Below are positions 27,334 through 36,716 of a DNA stretch of 64,000 nucleotides, piece by piece. The stretch comes from Natrinema sp. SYSU A 869 (GTDB taxonomy: Archaea > Halobacteriota > Halobacteria > Halobacteriales > Natrialbaceae), in NCBI RefSeq assembly GCF_019879105.1, contig NZ_CP082247.1, forward strand, positions 124,001-188,000. The letters run 5' to 3'. The first letter of the stretch is position 1; each line of letters opens with the position of its first letter. Made by a program: the position numbers and the translations under genes. The notes beneath the pieces are model-generated. The model did not search any database. It had not been told where the DNA came from and saw only the letters and a program-made list of their open reading frames with translations.

Positions 27334-28101
27334 ATGAGTGAGACACCGCAGTACGCGGTCGATGCGACGGGAACGTCACTTGCTATACTCGAGACTCTCG
27401 TCGAGGCACCCGAACCGATGGGCGTCACGGCGCTCTCCGAGCAGGCCGATGTTGCGAAGAGCGTCGCCCACAACCACCTTTCAACGCTCCGTGCACATGG
27501 ATATGTGGTCAAGCACGGAGGACAGTACGAACCGTCACTGGGAATGCTGTCACTCGGGGAACGAACCCGCAGCGACCTGCCGATCTACCGGAACGCGAAA
27601 GAAGCGGTCGACAATCTGGCGGCGGCGACCGGCGAGACGACGTCACTGTTTATCAGGGAAGAAAAGTACGCTGTACCGGTGTATGTCGCTGAGGGCGGTA
27701 TGGACTGGACTCCCCGATTTCGAGCCGGTGACCGGATACCACTTCACGTCAATGCTCCGGGGAAGTGCCTCATGGCATCGTTGTCGGACGAGACACTCGA
27801 GTCAATCCTCGAAGGTGATGATCGCGAAGCGTTTACAGATGCAACGATCACCGATCCCGAGGAGCTCGTGGCGGAGATTCGGCGAATCCGTGACGATGGT
27901 ATCGCGTTCTGCAGAGGTGAACACCACGAAGGGATCGTCGGTATTGCAGCCATGATCCCATCGACGAGCGGCTGTCGAGCCGCCGCCCTCGGCGTCTCCG
28001 GTCCTGTCGATCGATTAAATGGAAGATATCTCGAGGAGGATGTTACGGGACAGGTACTGAGCACGACGAAATCGATTCAGGTATCGCTCACTGGGAACTG
28101 A
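27334..28101 (+). CDS. IclR-family transcriptional regulator of the sugar island
   Basis: The 255-residue protein has an N-terminal winged helix (LETLVEAPEPMGVTALSEQADVAKSVAHNHLSTLRAHG) and the IclR effector domain (SLFIREEKYAVPVYVAEGG, HVNAPGKCLMASL). IclR proteins in haloarchaea often control sugar-degradation genes, so the adjacent transporter and catabolic operons are likely targets. The ATG at 27334 gives a normal length; a longer upstream frame is not supported. Confidence 0.85.
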   Translation: MSETPQYAVDATGTSLAILETLVEAPEPMGVTALSEQADVAKSVAHNHLSTLRAHGYVVKHGGQYEPSLGMLSLGERTRSDLPIYRNAKEAVDNLAAATGETTSLFIREEKYAVPVYVAEGGMDWTPRFRAGDRIPLHVNAPGKCLMASLSDETLESILEGDDREAFTDATITDPEELVAEIRRIRDDGIAFCRGEHHEGIVGIAAMIPSTSGCRAAALGVSGPVDRLNGRYLEEDVTGQVLSTTKSIQVSLTGN

Positions 28102-28708
28102 CATCGAGTTAGCAAATGCGCAGATTTACAAATATATGGGCGTAATCTAATACGGAAGGACGTACCGGCCTTCGATCACTTTCAGACAGTTCGCGTCAGT
28201 CACATACCGTGTACAGCAACGCGTCACCAGAATCTCTACCCACTCTTCGCTTCGATTCGTGAATACAACTTTCGGACCGCTTCTTCGATAGTATCCAAGA
28301 AGCGAGCGGCGTCGGCAAATCCTCGTCGGTACCATTACTTCGCCGGCCCGGGTGTCCACTGTGCGGTGTTAGATGGACGTGTTTCTCGTCGGGGGCTAGT
28401 GTACTTTCTCACAGAGCCGTCTCATGACCTGGCGAGCGCTGTCCATCTTGGTCGAGGGTGGGGCCAGCTTATACTCTCGAAGTGCTTTGAATACCTGTCG
28501 TTGACCAGTGAGTCCACCGACGGACGTCTCGATTTCGCCTGCTGATCGGTCGTGCTCTTTTTGCAGTCCCGTATGAAACGCCTCGCACATCGTCGGGAGG
28601 TGAACCGTTGGAACCACTGGCCAATCATCCCCTGATAGATCAAATGTTTCGTATCACGACATTATATTTATTGCTTCCGTTGTCAGTGATCAATCAAACT
28701 GATCCATC

Positions 28709-29648
28709 GGCTGTGTTGAATCGCTGTAAGGCGGTGGATTTCACTGTTTGACGGCCTGCTTGATGTTATAGACGACACACATTAAGGCGATTTCACGGAA
28801 CTCTCGATACCAGGTACGCGCTCGCACGGCGTAGCCGAGCGAGCGCTTAACGGCTGAGTTGACAGTTTCGGTCATTGACCGCTGAGCGTACCGATCTTCG
28901 TCAATACGGGCGTTATGTGCGTGATCGTACGGAGCGAAGATCCGGTGTTTGATCAGTGGGCGAATGTCGAGTTCACGCAGTCGTTCTCGGAGTTGTTGCT
29001 TGTCATAGCCTTTGTCAGCAGCAAGTGACCGCAGATCGCCCGCGTTCCGGCGGGCGATCTGCTCGGCGAGGTCTGCGTCGCTTCCTTCTAACGTCGTCGA
29101 ACAGTGGAGATCAAGAACGGCTTGCGTTGCTGTATCGACGAGTTTTGTGACTTTGAGCGTTTGAACACGGTAATTCGTTCGTTGGCAGTAGTGGCGGCTC
29201 GCACGATCTCGTTCGTAGAATGTCGCGTCGATAGCAGCGTGTTCGGATAGATCGTGTAGCTGCGCCGACTGGCGCAGCAACACTCGACAGACGCGCATAC
29301 TGATCCGGTCCAACACCTTACATAACGTGGATGGCGAGGGGAGATCGGCCGCGCTGAGGCCGATCTCCCCGGTTATTTGTGGCATTTCCTTGAGCAAGTC
29401 AATCGTCATCCGGTAGGACGTATCAAGGTAAATCCGCAGACAATGGAGGGAAACAAGTGCATAGTCGGCGAATCCGCCGCCTCCTTCCGGGGCGGCGGAT
29501 TCGTCTCCATCACCAGTAACGCTTTGAGCGACCGGAACAACTTCCCCAATGAAGCGGGAGATTTGCGTCATAGACACTCGCAGCCTCCCGCTTCATCACC
29601 TTTGATTTAGCGACCTATCCCGCCGCCATCTAGCGATTCAACACAGCC
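28709..29648 (-). mobile_element. Complete IS5-type insertion sequence (940 bp)
   Basis: The ends are perfect 17-bp inverted repeats, GGCTGTGTTGAATCGCT at 28709-28725 and its complement at 29632-29648. GATCCATC directly flanks both sides (28701-28708 and 29649-29656), an 8-bp target duplication. One transposase gene fills the element. The element disrupts the integrase pseudogene. Confidence 0.92.
28741..29571 (-). CDS. IS5-family transposase
   Basis: The 276-residue DDE transposase has the catalytic set in AIDATFYERD (Asp), LAADKGYDKQQL (Asp) and SMTETVNSAVKRSLG (Glu, with the IS5/IS4-type YREK-like context). The frame is intact from ATG 29571; a GTG at 29577 is also in frame. It sits within perfect terminal repeats and a target duplication, so the element may still be active. 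Confidence 0.88.
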   Translation of the reverse strand: MTQISRFIGEVVPVAQSVTGDGDESAAPEGGGGFADYALVSLHCLRIYLDTSYRMTIDLLKEMPQITGEIGLSAADLPSPSTLCKVLDRISMRVCRVLLRQSAQLHDLSEHAAIDATFYERDRASRHYCQRTNYRVQTLKVTKLVDTATQAVLDLHCSTTLEGSDADLAEQIARRNAGDLRSLAADKGYDKQQLRERLRELDIRPLIKHRIFAPYDHAHNARIDEDRYAQRSMTETVNSAVKRSLGYAVRARTWYREFREIALMCVVYNIKQAVKQ

Positions 29649-30303
29649 GATCCATCTCTTCATAGGAACACCCATCCTATCCTCGAGCGAAATATCGTTC
29701 ATCTGAGATCGTTCCGTCGGTTGTCCGTTGATCTGTGACGATTTCGCTGCTACGGACACCGAAATAGAGCGGACAGAAACGAGTACTCGATTGCGAAACT
29801 CGTGGATCGCGTCAAACTCCTTCTCATCGACAGTATCGTTTGCTTGTTCGTCGATGTACCGCGTGATCTGTACTGGTTCCCATCGGTCCACGCCTTTGGA
29901 TACCGGCTCTCGTCCGTCGCTTTCGGGAAACGATTTCTTCGTCACGGTCCGGGTATAGTTTTCCTCGGGGAGCCCATCGCGAACACGCCAGCCGATGGCG
30001 GTGTTGACCTGTGCGTAGTACGCCCGAACTGTCCCCGGTGCGACCTCTCTCGTGAGTTCGCTCGTCCCGTCGAAACGTTCGCTCGTCCAAGTTGTCGAAC
30101 GTCTCGCTCGAGTCAGAATCTGTCTGGAACCACTCGAGAACACCCGCCCAAATTGACGTAATCGATTGGCGCTTACTGCAGGGAGTCCATTGGTGATTGG
30201 TCGTACCTGTCCTCGATAGTGGCCGGTTCTCGGGTGCATACTCAACTCGCGGGGGCTATCGTCGCGAGTGGCAGCTTGCTGTGGCCAGTGAACTCGAGTA
30301 CCC

Positions 30304-30816
30304 TCACTCCACCAGCGGCGACTCGGTACCGCGGACGCTGTCGACGATGACGTCGCCGTCAGGCCGGGACGCGATCCAGAACAGTTTGTGGGCGTCGATC
30401 GACTGTTCGAAGGTTAGGTCCGGCGTGGAGCCGACGGCGGTTTTCCGGAGCGTCCACGTAAACACTGCGTCTTCGGCCTTCTCACGAACCTGTGCATCCG
30501 AGAGTTCGGACGGAACGACGAGTACGTCGTCAAGCGTTTTCGTGACGGTCTCTGGAACCACGTCGGCACGAACAGCGAGCCGACGGGAGCGGTCAACGCT
30601 GACGACGTATTCGATATCGCGGTTTGCGATTATCGGTCGGTCGATCGTTACAACTGCGTCGTAGATGCGATACGGATATGCGACAGCGCCGACGCGACCG
30701 GTCGAGTCGATATCCTCGCGCGTAACTGTCGGTTCGATTATAGTCAGGTCCGTCCGCTGACGGGACCTGTTCGTGAGTTCCGCGGATTCGGCTTGTTGTC
30801 GACGCGTATCGCTCAT
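30304..30816 (-). CDS. Uncharacterised protein coupled to PutP
   Basis: I do not recognise this 170-residue protein. It has no signal peptide or membrane segment and is acidic, with a mixed alpha/beta pattern (GRVGAVAYPYRIYDAVVTI, VVSVDRSRRLAVRADVVPE). Its ATG directly follows the TAA stop of the PutP gene, so the two are co-transcribed and translationally coupled. A cytoplasmic role linked to solute uptake is likely, but the function is unknown. Confidence 0.65.
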   Translation of the reverse strand: MSDTRRQQAESAELTNRSRQRTDLTIIEPTVTREDIDSTGRVGAVAYPYRIYDAVVTIDRPIIANRDIEYVVSVDRSRRLAVRADVVPETVTKTLDDVLVVPSELSDAQVREKAEDAVFTWTLRKTAVGSTPDLTFEQSIDAHKLFWIASRPDGDVIVDSVRGTESPLVE

Positions 30817-32505
30817 TTATTCGTCACCCGTCTCCCAGTAGTCGCTGGCCGTAACGTGTGCACGAATGTTGTCAGTTTCTGTGACTGCCTTGGGATCGAC
30901 ATCACGACCCCCGTCGGTCACGTACTCGGGCGTTCCCGTTGGATCGTCACTGCTCGAGAGGGCCGAGAGTGGTTTGTCGAAAGATTGGAAATGATCGTCG
31001 ACGCCCTCGGGCGGCTTCGTCAGGAGTGAGACGACGATGAGCGTTGTCGTCGAGAGGATGAACGCTGGGAAGAGGCCGTAGACACCGACCAGTCCAGTGA
31101 GGAATGCCGAGCCCTCGACTGCACCCATGAGTCCGAGCACCTCGAGAAGGGTCGATAGCTGAATCCACAGGACCATCGTCAGGGTGCCAACGATCATACT
31201 CGCGACTGATCCCGTTGCAGTGATCCGTTTCCACCACAGCGACGCGATGAGCGTCGGTCCGATGGCTGCGCCGAGGCCACCCCAGGCATAGTCGAGAACG
31301 AGCGTGTAAATGGGCGTGTTCTGTGCGAAGTACGCAAAGGCGACGCTCGCTGCTCCGAGCCCGAGCGTGACGTACTGGGAGTATCGGACCAGCGTCTCTT
31401 GACTCGCGTCCGGGTTGATGTAGCCGTGGTAGACGTCCTCGACGATAGCACTCGTCGCGACGAGCAGTTGCGAGTCGGCACTGGACATCATCGCAGCGAG
31501 TGCGGCCGCCAGGATGATCCCCGCGATCGCACCGGGGAAGAACTCGAGCGTGAGCAACGGCATGACGTTGTTCGGGTCCTCGATGCCGCTCTGGCCGAAG
31601 ACGACCAGTGCGTACAGCCCGACGAAACCGGCACCGATGTAAGCGACGAACATGAACAGCTGGGCGACGAGCGCCGCGAGACGGATGTTCTTGACTTCAT
31701 CGATCCCCATGAACCGGACCATCACGTGTGGGTTCCCGGGGATGCCGAGCCCGATCGCGGCGTAGCTGATGATCCCGAAGATGGCGGCCCAGCCGGACAT
31801 CCCGGCCGTGACGCTCGTGTACGAACTTCCGATGGACTCGAGTTCACCGAACGGGAGCCCGTAGTTGGTGAACGCGATGATCGGGAGGATGATAAACGCG
31901 ATCAGGATGATCGCGCCTTGTACGTAGTCGGACCACGCGACGGCGAAGTAGCCGCCGAGCATGGTGTAACCGACGACGATGACGCCGCCCACGAGGATCC
32001 CAATCAGCGACGAGACGCCAGTGAGCACCTCCAGCAGCGTCCCGGCGGCGACGATCTGTGCGCCCACGTATCCGCCCTCGAAAATCATTAGGACGATCGC
32101 GGAGACGCCTTTGACGTACCCGGTATCGTCTTGCAGACGCGTCTCGAAGAAGGTCGGCAGTGTAACCGCCTTCACGATCTCCGTGTACTTCCGGAGGCGC
32201 TTTGCGATCCCGGCCCACGCAAACAGGTCGGCGGGGATCATTCCAAGCCCGTTGTAGAAGGCCATCACACCGGTTCCGAAGGCATCGCTCGGGACACCGA
32301 GCGTGAGCCAACCGCTCATCTCGGAGGCGCGTTCGGAAAAGCCTGTGACGACCGGGCCGATACTGCGCCCGCCGATGACGTAGTCGTCGACGGAGTCCAT
32401 GAGTTGGGAGGAGTACAGCCCGATACCGAGGAGGACGAGGAGATAGACCGCAAACGTCCCGAGAACCCAGATTCCGGCCGAACCGGCGAGCCCCTCATTG
32501 ACCAT
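30817..32505 (-). CDS. putP: Sodium/solute symporter, PutP-like
   Basis: The 562-residue protein has about 13 transmembrane segments of the SSS family, with the GGRSIGPVVTGFSERASEMSGW start and the Na-binding region SSADSQLLVATSAIVEDVY. Proline dehydrogenase and P5C dehydrogenase genes lie just upstream on the map, so proline is the likely substrate. A 48-residue membrane protein gene overlaps its start and an uncharacterised gene follows its stop. The C-terminus is a long acidic cytoplasmic tail. Confidence 0.88.
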   Translation of the reverse strand: MVNEGLAGSAGIWVLGTFAVYLLVLLGIGLYSSQLMDSVDDYVIGGRSIGPVVTGFSERASEMSGWLTLGVPSDAFGTGVMAFYNGLGMIPADLFAWAGIAKRLRKYTEIVKAVTLPTFFETRLQDDTGYVKGVSAIVLMIFEGGYVGAQIVAAGTLLEVLTGVSSLIGILVGGVIVVGYTMLGGYFAVAWSDYVQGAIILIAFIILPIIAFTNYGLPFGELESIGSSYTSVTAGMSGWAAIFGIISYAAIGLGIPGNPHVMVRFMGIDEVKNIRLAALVAQLFMFVAYIGAGFVGLYALVVFGQSGIEDPNNVMPLLTLEFFPGAIAGIILAAALAAMMSSADSQLLVATSAIVEDVYHGYINPDASQETLVRYSQYVTLGLGAASVAFAYFAQNTPIYTLVLDYAWGGLGAAIGPTLIASLWWKRITATGSVASMIVGTLTMVLWIQLSTLLEVLGLMGAVEGSAFLTGLVGVYGLFPAFILSTTTLIVVSLLTKPPEGVDDHFQSFDKPLSALSSSDDPTGTPEYVTDGGRDVDPKAVTETDNIRAHVTASDYWETGDE

Positions 32506-32641
32506 GCTCTGCCTCCTGGTAGCGGTTGCGTATCTTTTCTTCCCGTTTCCCTTCCCACACGTAGTATACGCCGAGCATCACGAGATACACGACGAACGGT
32601 CCGAATAACCAGACCAATTCAATCGATCCACTCTCTGGCAT
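32495..32641 (-). CDS. Small symporter accessory membrane protein
   Basis: This 48-residue gene reads MPESGSIELVWLFGPFVVYL and so on, with one strong transmembrane helix and a basic C-terminal tail (EGKREEKIRNRYQEAEHGQ). It ends 11 bp inside the PutP start, so both are translated from one mRNA. Haloarchaeal SSS transporters often have such a single-helix partner, by analogy with small subunits of other symporters. It is too short for routine gene calling. Confidence 0.7.
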   Translation of the reverse strand: MPESGSIELVWLFGPFVVYLVMLGVYYVWEGKREEKIRNRYQEAEHGQ

Positions 32642-32858
32642 ACTGCCATGTGATTACCATCCACACATAAATATATCGGAATTCGACGTCTACTCTGGTA
32701 TCGAATCGTATCGGTGACAAGAACGAGAGACGACAGCGATCGCTACGTTGGCAAGGTAACTAGCAGATGTCGTCTGTACGGTATCTCTACCGAGCGAAAC
32801 CAACTCTGTAACTCTGTTCAGCGGACAGTATCACATCGCGGCCGGTTCAGCGGATCGC

Positions 32859-33698
32859 TCACACGCCGACGACGGCGCGAAGCGCGAACAGCGCGTTCTC
32901 CTTTCGCTCGCGGACCCGTCGGTAAAAGTACTGCATCCACTTGTCGCCGTAGGGGATGTACTGATTGACCTCGTAGCCCTTCGCAGCGAGTTCGCGCTGG
33001 GCGTCCTCGCGAACTCCCATGAGCATCTGAATCTCGAACGGCGTTCCGTACTCCTTGTGGAGGTCGACTGCGGTCTCGAGCATCGCTGGGTCGTGGCTCC
33101 CGACCGCGACGCCCTGATCAAACTCACGGAACAGAAACTCGAGATGCGTTTGGTAGGCCTCATCGATGGCTGCTTTCGAATCGTGGGCGACCGACGACGG
33201 TTCGTCGTACGCACCTTTTACCAGTCGAACTGCGGCTGGGATATCGGCGAGCCGGGATAGATCATCGTGTGTCCGTGTAAGGTTCGCCTGAATGGCGACG
33301 CCGACGCCGTTGGGATGGTCGCGTGCCGTCGCTTCAACAGCATCAAGGGTCGTGTCAGTCGTCGTGTGGTCTTCCATATCACACCAGACGAACACGTCTT
33401 CGGCCGCCGCGATTTCGACGATTTGCTCGAAGTTCTTCGTAAAGACATCGGAGCCAACATTGATTCCGATCTGGGATGGCTTGACCGAGACGCACCCGTT
33501 CAGGTCTCGAGTGGCTAGTTGAGAGACGAGGTGGCAGTATTCCTCGGCGTCTTCGGCCGCGGGTTCGGGGTCATGGTAGTGTTCACCGAGAAGGTTCAGG
33601 ATACCGCCCATGTCCGTTTCGTTACACTCCGAGACATGATCCAGCGCACCGGATGCGGATGTCCCGGCGACAAATCGGCTAGCGATCGGGGGGATCAT
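32859..33698 (-). CDS. Proline dehydrogenase
   Basis: The 279-residue flavoenzyme has the PRODH TIM-barrel hallmarks: CVSVKPSQIGINVG, WCDMEDHTTTDTTLD, RLVKGAYDEP, FEIQMLMGVR and the C-terminal substrate motif YIPYGDKWMQYFYRRVRER. It oxidises L-proline to pyrroline-5-carboxylate, passing electrons to the respiratory chain. PutP, P5C dehydrogenase and a bat-type regulator surround it, completing the proline-to-glutamate route. Confidence 0.92.
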   Translation of the reverse strand: MIPPIASRFVAGTSASGALDHVSECNETDMGGILNLLGEHYHDPEPAAEDAEEYCHLVSQLATRDLNGCVSVKPSQIGINVGSDVFTKNFEQIVEIAAAEDVFVWCDMEDHTTTDTTLDAVEATARDHPNGVGVAIQANLTRTHDDLSRLADIPAAVRLVKGAYDEPSSVAHDSKAAIDEAYQTHLEFLFREFDQGVAVGSHDPAMLETAVDLHKEYGTPFEIQMLMGVREDAQRELAAKGYEVNQYIPYGDKWMQYFYRRVRERKENALFALRAVVGV

Positions 33699-33768
33699 AC
33701 CGGATCACTCGCACGGAACCCCCGTAAGTCGATACCCGACCACAAGATTCAGTCCATGTCAGGGCGGA

Positions 33769-34506
33769 TTAATCCGAGAACTCGTCGGGATTGAGCAGTT
33801 TCGCTTCAGCGGTCCGGAGGTGCTCGAGCAGCGTCGTCTTCGAGACGCCAAGTTCGTCCGCGAGCTCGCGCGTGCTGATCTCGCGGGGCCACGCGTAGTA
33901 GTTCCGTTCGCACGCGAGATCGAATGCTTCCCGCTGACGCGGCGTGAGACGGTCGGTCCGATCGATACTTTCCGATGAGTCGCCGTCAGCCGGGGCGACC
34001 CTGCTGATCGAAATCTCCGCATCGGTCTCAGCCCGAACGGACTCGAGTCGGTCACGGACTTCAGCGCGACCGTCAGCGACGAAAACCGGCCAGTGTTCGG
34101 CCCCGGCTTCGACGCGCACTGACGCGTCGTGGATGAATCCGTGTGAGACGAGCGTGTCGCTGATACTGTGTTCGGGCTCGTACTCGACGAACAGTTCGCG
34201 GGTCGCATTCCCTGGACTTGGTGCCGTACTGGTCGATCGCTGTCCGAGTTCGACCGTCGAGTGTGTCAGTGGTGAGTCATCTGTGAAGGCGATACATTCG
34301 TCGAGTTGCGCCGTCGTATCGGCATAGACGGTAAAGTGCCCTTTGACGGTTTCATCGACGGTTCGATGGACGGTGTGGACGAGAAGCCCAGCGTCGACTG
34401 CCTCGGTCGCCTGCAAGCCCCAGCAGTCCGGATGCCAGATCTCGAGGGTGAGTCGTGTGCCGTCCGCTGTCCCTGTCGTGGTCGTCGTCGAACTCGTGCT
34501 GCTCAT
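33769..34506 (-). CDS. Bat-type HTH-10 transcriptional regulator
   Basis: The C-terminus carries the bacterio-opsin-activator HTH (HTH_10): LTPRQREAFDLACERNYYAWPREISTRELADELGVSKTTLLEHLRTAE. The N-terminal 170 residues form the usual haloarchaeal sensor-like region without recognisable ligand motifs. The ATG at 34506 is preferred; the frame extends to 34575. Located between the proline dehydrogenase and P5C dehydrogenase genes and divergent from the latter, it probably activates proline catabolism. Confidence 0.82.
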   Translation of the reverse strand: MSSTSSTTTTTGTADGTRLTLEIWHPDCWGLQATEAVDAGLLVHTVHRTVDETVKGHFTVYADTTAQLDECIAFTDDSPLTHSTVELGQRSTSTAPSPGNATRELFVEYEPEHSISDTLVSHGFIHDASVRVEAGAEHWPVFVADGRAEVRDRLESVRAETDAEISISRVAPADGDSSESIDRTDRLTPRQREAFDLACERNYYAWPREISTRELADELGVSKTTLLEHLRTAEAKLLNPDEFSD

Positions 34507-34722
34507 ACGTGGGCTCTGCTCGGTCGTTCTCCTGTGGGCACCATAAGCATACTGAATATCGACATCGCATGTCATCCCGTCAGCGCTCGCGTCACTGCCG
34601 TCTCGAACCGGGACGGAAGCCGGACCTGTGGCGGGGCCAGTCGTTAGTCACGCTGGCAGTGTGATTGGTGCCCGACCATGGGAGGCCGTGGTTATTCGGT
34701 GATGATCCGTGACCGATACCGT

Positions 34723-36258
34723 ATGAGTCAACAGGCGACAGATCAGCCAAACCGACACTACATTAACGGCGAGTGGACCGAGGGAGAGAGTGTGGAGACG
34801 TTCGAAAGCGAGAATCCGGCGACCGGTGAGACGCTTCGGACCTTCCACCGCGGGACCGAGGCCGACGTCGACGATGCCCTCGAGGCCGCGGACAGCGTCC
34901 AGGAGGAGTGGCGTGCCCTATCGTACATCGACCGCGCGGAGTATCTCTGGGACATCTACCACGATCTCCGCGAGCGGACGGGCGAACTCGGCGAGATCGT
35001 CACGAAGGAGTGTGGCAAGGAGATTTCGGAAGGGAAGGCCGACGTCGTTGAGGCCGCACATATGGTCGAGTGGGCCGCGGGGAACGCCCGCCACCCGCAT
35101 GGAGATGTCGTCCCATCCGAAATTGCGAGCAAGGACGCGTACATGCGGCGCAAGCCCCGTGGCGTCGTCGGCTGTATCACGCCGTGGAACTTCCCCGTTG
35201 CGATCCCGTTCTGGCACATGGCCGTCGCGCTGGTCGAGGGCAACACCGTCGTCTGGAAACCCGCCGAACAGACGCCGTGGTGTGCCGAGATCGTCGCCGA
35301 AATGTTTGAGGCGAGCGGGATTCCCGACGGTGTCTTCAACATGGTCCAAGGCTTCGGCGACGCCGGAGCCGCCATCGTCGACGATCCGCGCGTCGACTCC
35401 GTTCTCTTTACCGGCTCGGCCGAGGTCGGCCAGCAAGTCGCACAGACCGTCGCCGAACAACCCGGCAAACTCGCGGCCTGTGAGATGGGTGGCAAGAACG
35501 GCGTCGTCATCAGCGACGAAGCCGACCTCGATACAGCCGTCCACTCGGCCGTCATGAGTTCGTTCAAGACGACCGGCCAGCGGTGTGTCTCCTCCGAGCG
35601 CCTGATCATCCACGAGGATGTCTACGATGAGTTCACGGAGCGCTTCATCGAGATCGCCGAAAACATCGCAGTCGGTGACCCGCTGGCGGAAGACACCTTC
35701 ATGGGACCGCTTGTCGAAGAAGAGCACAGGGAAAAGGTCCTCGAGTACAACGAACTCGCGCGGAACGAGGGGGTGAACGTACTCGTCGACCGCGACGAAC
35801 TGGACGACGAGGAGATTCCGGACGGCCATGATGACGGTCACTGGATCGGCCCGTTCGTCTACGAGGCCGATCCGGACGCGGATCTCCGCTGTACGCAAGA
35901 GGAGGTCTTCGGTCCCCACATTGGGCTCATGAAGTATTCGGGTGACATCGAGGACGGTGTCGAGATCCACAACGATACCGACTACGGGCTCGCAGGGGCG
36001 ATCATCTCGGAGAACTACCGCGAGATCAACTACTACCGCGACAACGCTGAGGTCGGACTCGCGTACGGGAACCTGCCGTGTATCGGGGCGGAAGTCCACC
36101 TGCCGTTTGGCGGGGTCGACAAGTCCGGGAACGGCTACCCCAGCGGTCGCGAAGTGATCGAGGCCGTCACCGAACGCACTGCCTGGACGCTGAACAACTC
36201 GAAAGATATCGAGATGGCACAGGGACTCTCCGCCGATATTACGACCGAGGATGACTGA
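34723..36258 (+). CDS. Aldehyde dehydrogenase, probable P5C dehydrogenase
   Basis: The 511-residue NAD(P)-dependent ALDH has the motifs TPWNFPVAIP, FTGSAEVGQQV, the catalytic Glu in CEMGGKNGVV, the catalytic Cys in GQRCVSSERL and EEVFGPHIGL. It would oxidise glutamate semialdehyde/P5C to glutamate, next to proline dehydrogenase. The ATG at 34723 fits the family start. Its stop overlaps the start of a zinc-ribbon microprotein gene. Acetaldehyde- or ketoglutarate-semialdehyde activity is a weaker alternative. Confidence 0.85.
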   Translation: MSQQATDQPNRHYINGEWTEGESVETFESENPATGETLRTFHRGTEADVDDALEAADSVQEEWRALSYIDRAEYLWDIYHDLRERTGELGEIVTKECGKEISEGKADVVEAAHMVEWAAGNARHPHGDVVPSEIASKDAYMRRKPRGVVGCITPWNFPVAIPFWHMAVALVEGNTVVWKPAEQTPWCAEIVAEMFEASGIPDGVFNMVQGFGDAGAAIVDDPRVDSVLFTGSAEVGQQVAQTVAEQPGKLAACEMGGKNGVVISDEADLDTAVHSAVMSSFKTTGQRCVSSERLIIHEDVYDEFTERFIEIAENIAVGDPLAEDTFMGPLVEEEHREKVLEYNELARNEGVNVLVDRDELDDEEIPDGHDDGHWIGPFVYEADPDADLRCTQEEVFGPHIGLMKYSGDIEDGVEIHNDTDYGLAGAIISENYREINYYRDNAEVGLAYGNLPCIGAEVHLPFGGVDKSGNGYPSGREVIEAVTERTAWTLNNSKDIEMAQGLSADITTEDD

Positions 36259-36349
36259 GACGATCTGTCCACTCTGCGGCCGGTCGGCCGTCGCCTCGGA
36301 CGAGTGGTGCCACCATTGCGGATGGACGGCTCGCTGTGGCGCCGATTAG
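36251..36349 (+). CDS. 32-residue zinc-ribbon microprotein
   Basis: The frame starts with an ATG overlapping the ALDH stop (ATGACTGA) and encodes TETICPLCGRSAVASDEWCH, then HCGWTARCGAD. CPLC and CHHC pairs make a complete four-cysteine zinc ribbon, with a fifth Cys near the end. Translational coupling to the ALDH gene supports real expression. Haloarchaea have many such zinc-finger micro-proteins; its role here is unknown. Confidence 0.62.
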   Translation: MTETICPLCGRSAVASDEWCHHCGWTARCGAD

Positions 36350-36716
36350 TGTCGATTCGATCGGTCGGCCGCGATAGCGATCATGGTGCCGTTCCGAACG
36401 CGCGAACGGTCTAATTCCAAGAATGATCTGTTCCCATGGTACATCCCGTATCCGATCGAAACAAGCGGTGTGCTACTGGCCGTTCACGTGATTCGAACGC
36501 CATGCGATCGAACGGCCCGTCGAGCAACCGTCAGCGACAAGCGGAAGGGAATGTGGCTAGGTAACATATGAACTACCGTATACACCAAAGCATATGTGAA
36601 TATTACACAATATATGTACTGGAATGTACTATGCGTGCGTTAATTTCGATATCCAATCATCGAGACTGTTCACACATTCCGAACGCTTATACACCGATAG
36701 CGCCACAGTTCGAACC
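36350..36716. other. Intergenic region with inverted repeat before IclR gene
   Basis: No gene is convincing; the frame at 36383-36571 lacks family features. ACATATG and CATATGT form a spaced inverted repeat at about 36566-36597, in an AT-rich patch running to 36625. This may be the promoter-operator region of the IclR gene at 36717. Confidence 0.4.

Larger units (their letters stand above)
28236..30245 (-). pseudogene. Tyrosine-recombinase integrase, decayed and split by an IS
   Basis: The N-terminal part (30245 downward) reads REVAPGTVRAYYAQVNTAIGW and FDAIHEFRNRVLVSV, a haloarchaeal XerD-like core-binding and catalytic start. Past the IS the same gene continues: SGDDWPVVPTVHLPTMCEAF, REYKLAPPS, RRLCEKVH and, in another frame, ADAARFLDTIEEAVRKLYSR, the C-terminal tyrosine region, ending at 28236. 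Several frameshifts and stops plus the 940-bp IS inactivate it. Without the IS about 1060 bp remain, close to a normal integrase gene. It marks a former integrated element; no tRNA or att site was recognised nearby. Confidence 0.78.

Noticed and set aside
28147-28617. Small minus-strand frames that look like separate genes
   Set aside because: Frame-joined translation shows they are pieces of the integrase pseudogene.
34918-36099. 393-codon minus-strand frame opposite the aldehyde dehydrogenase
   Set aside because: It is an antisense shadow caused by high-GC codon structure. The plus-strand frame has all ALDH motifs.
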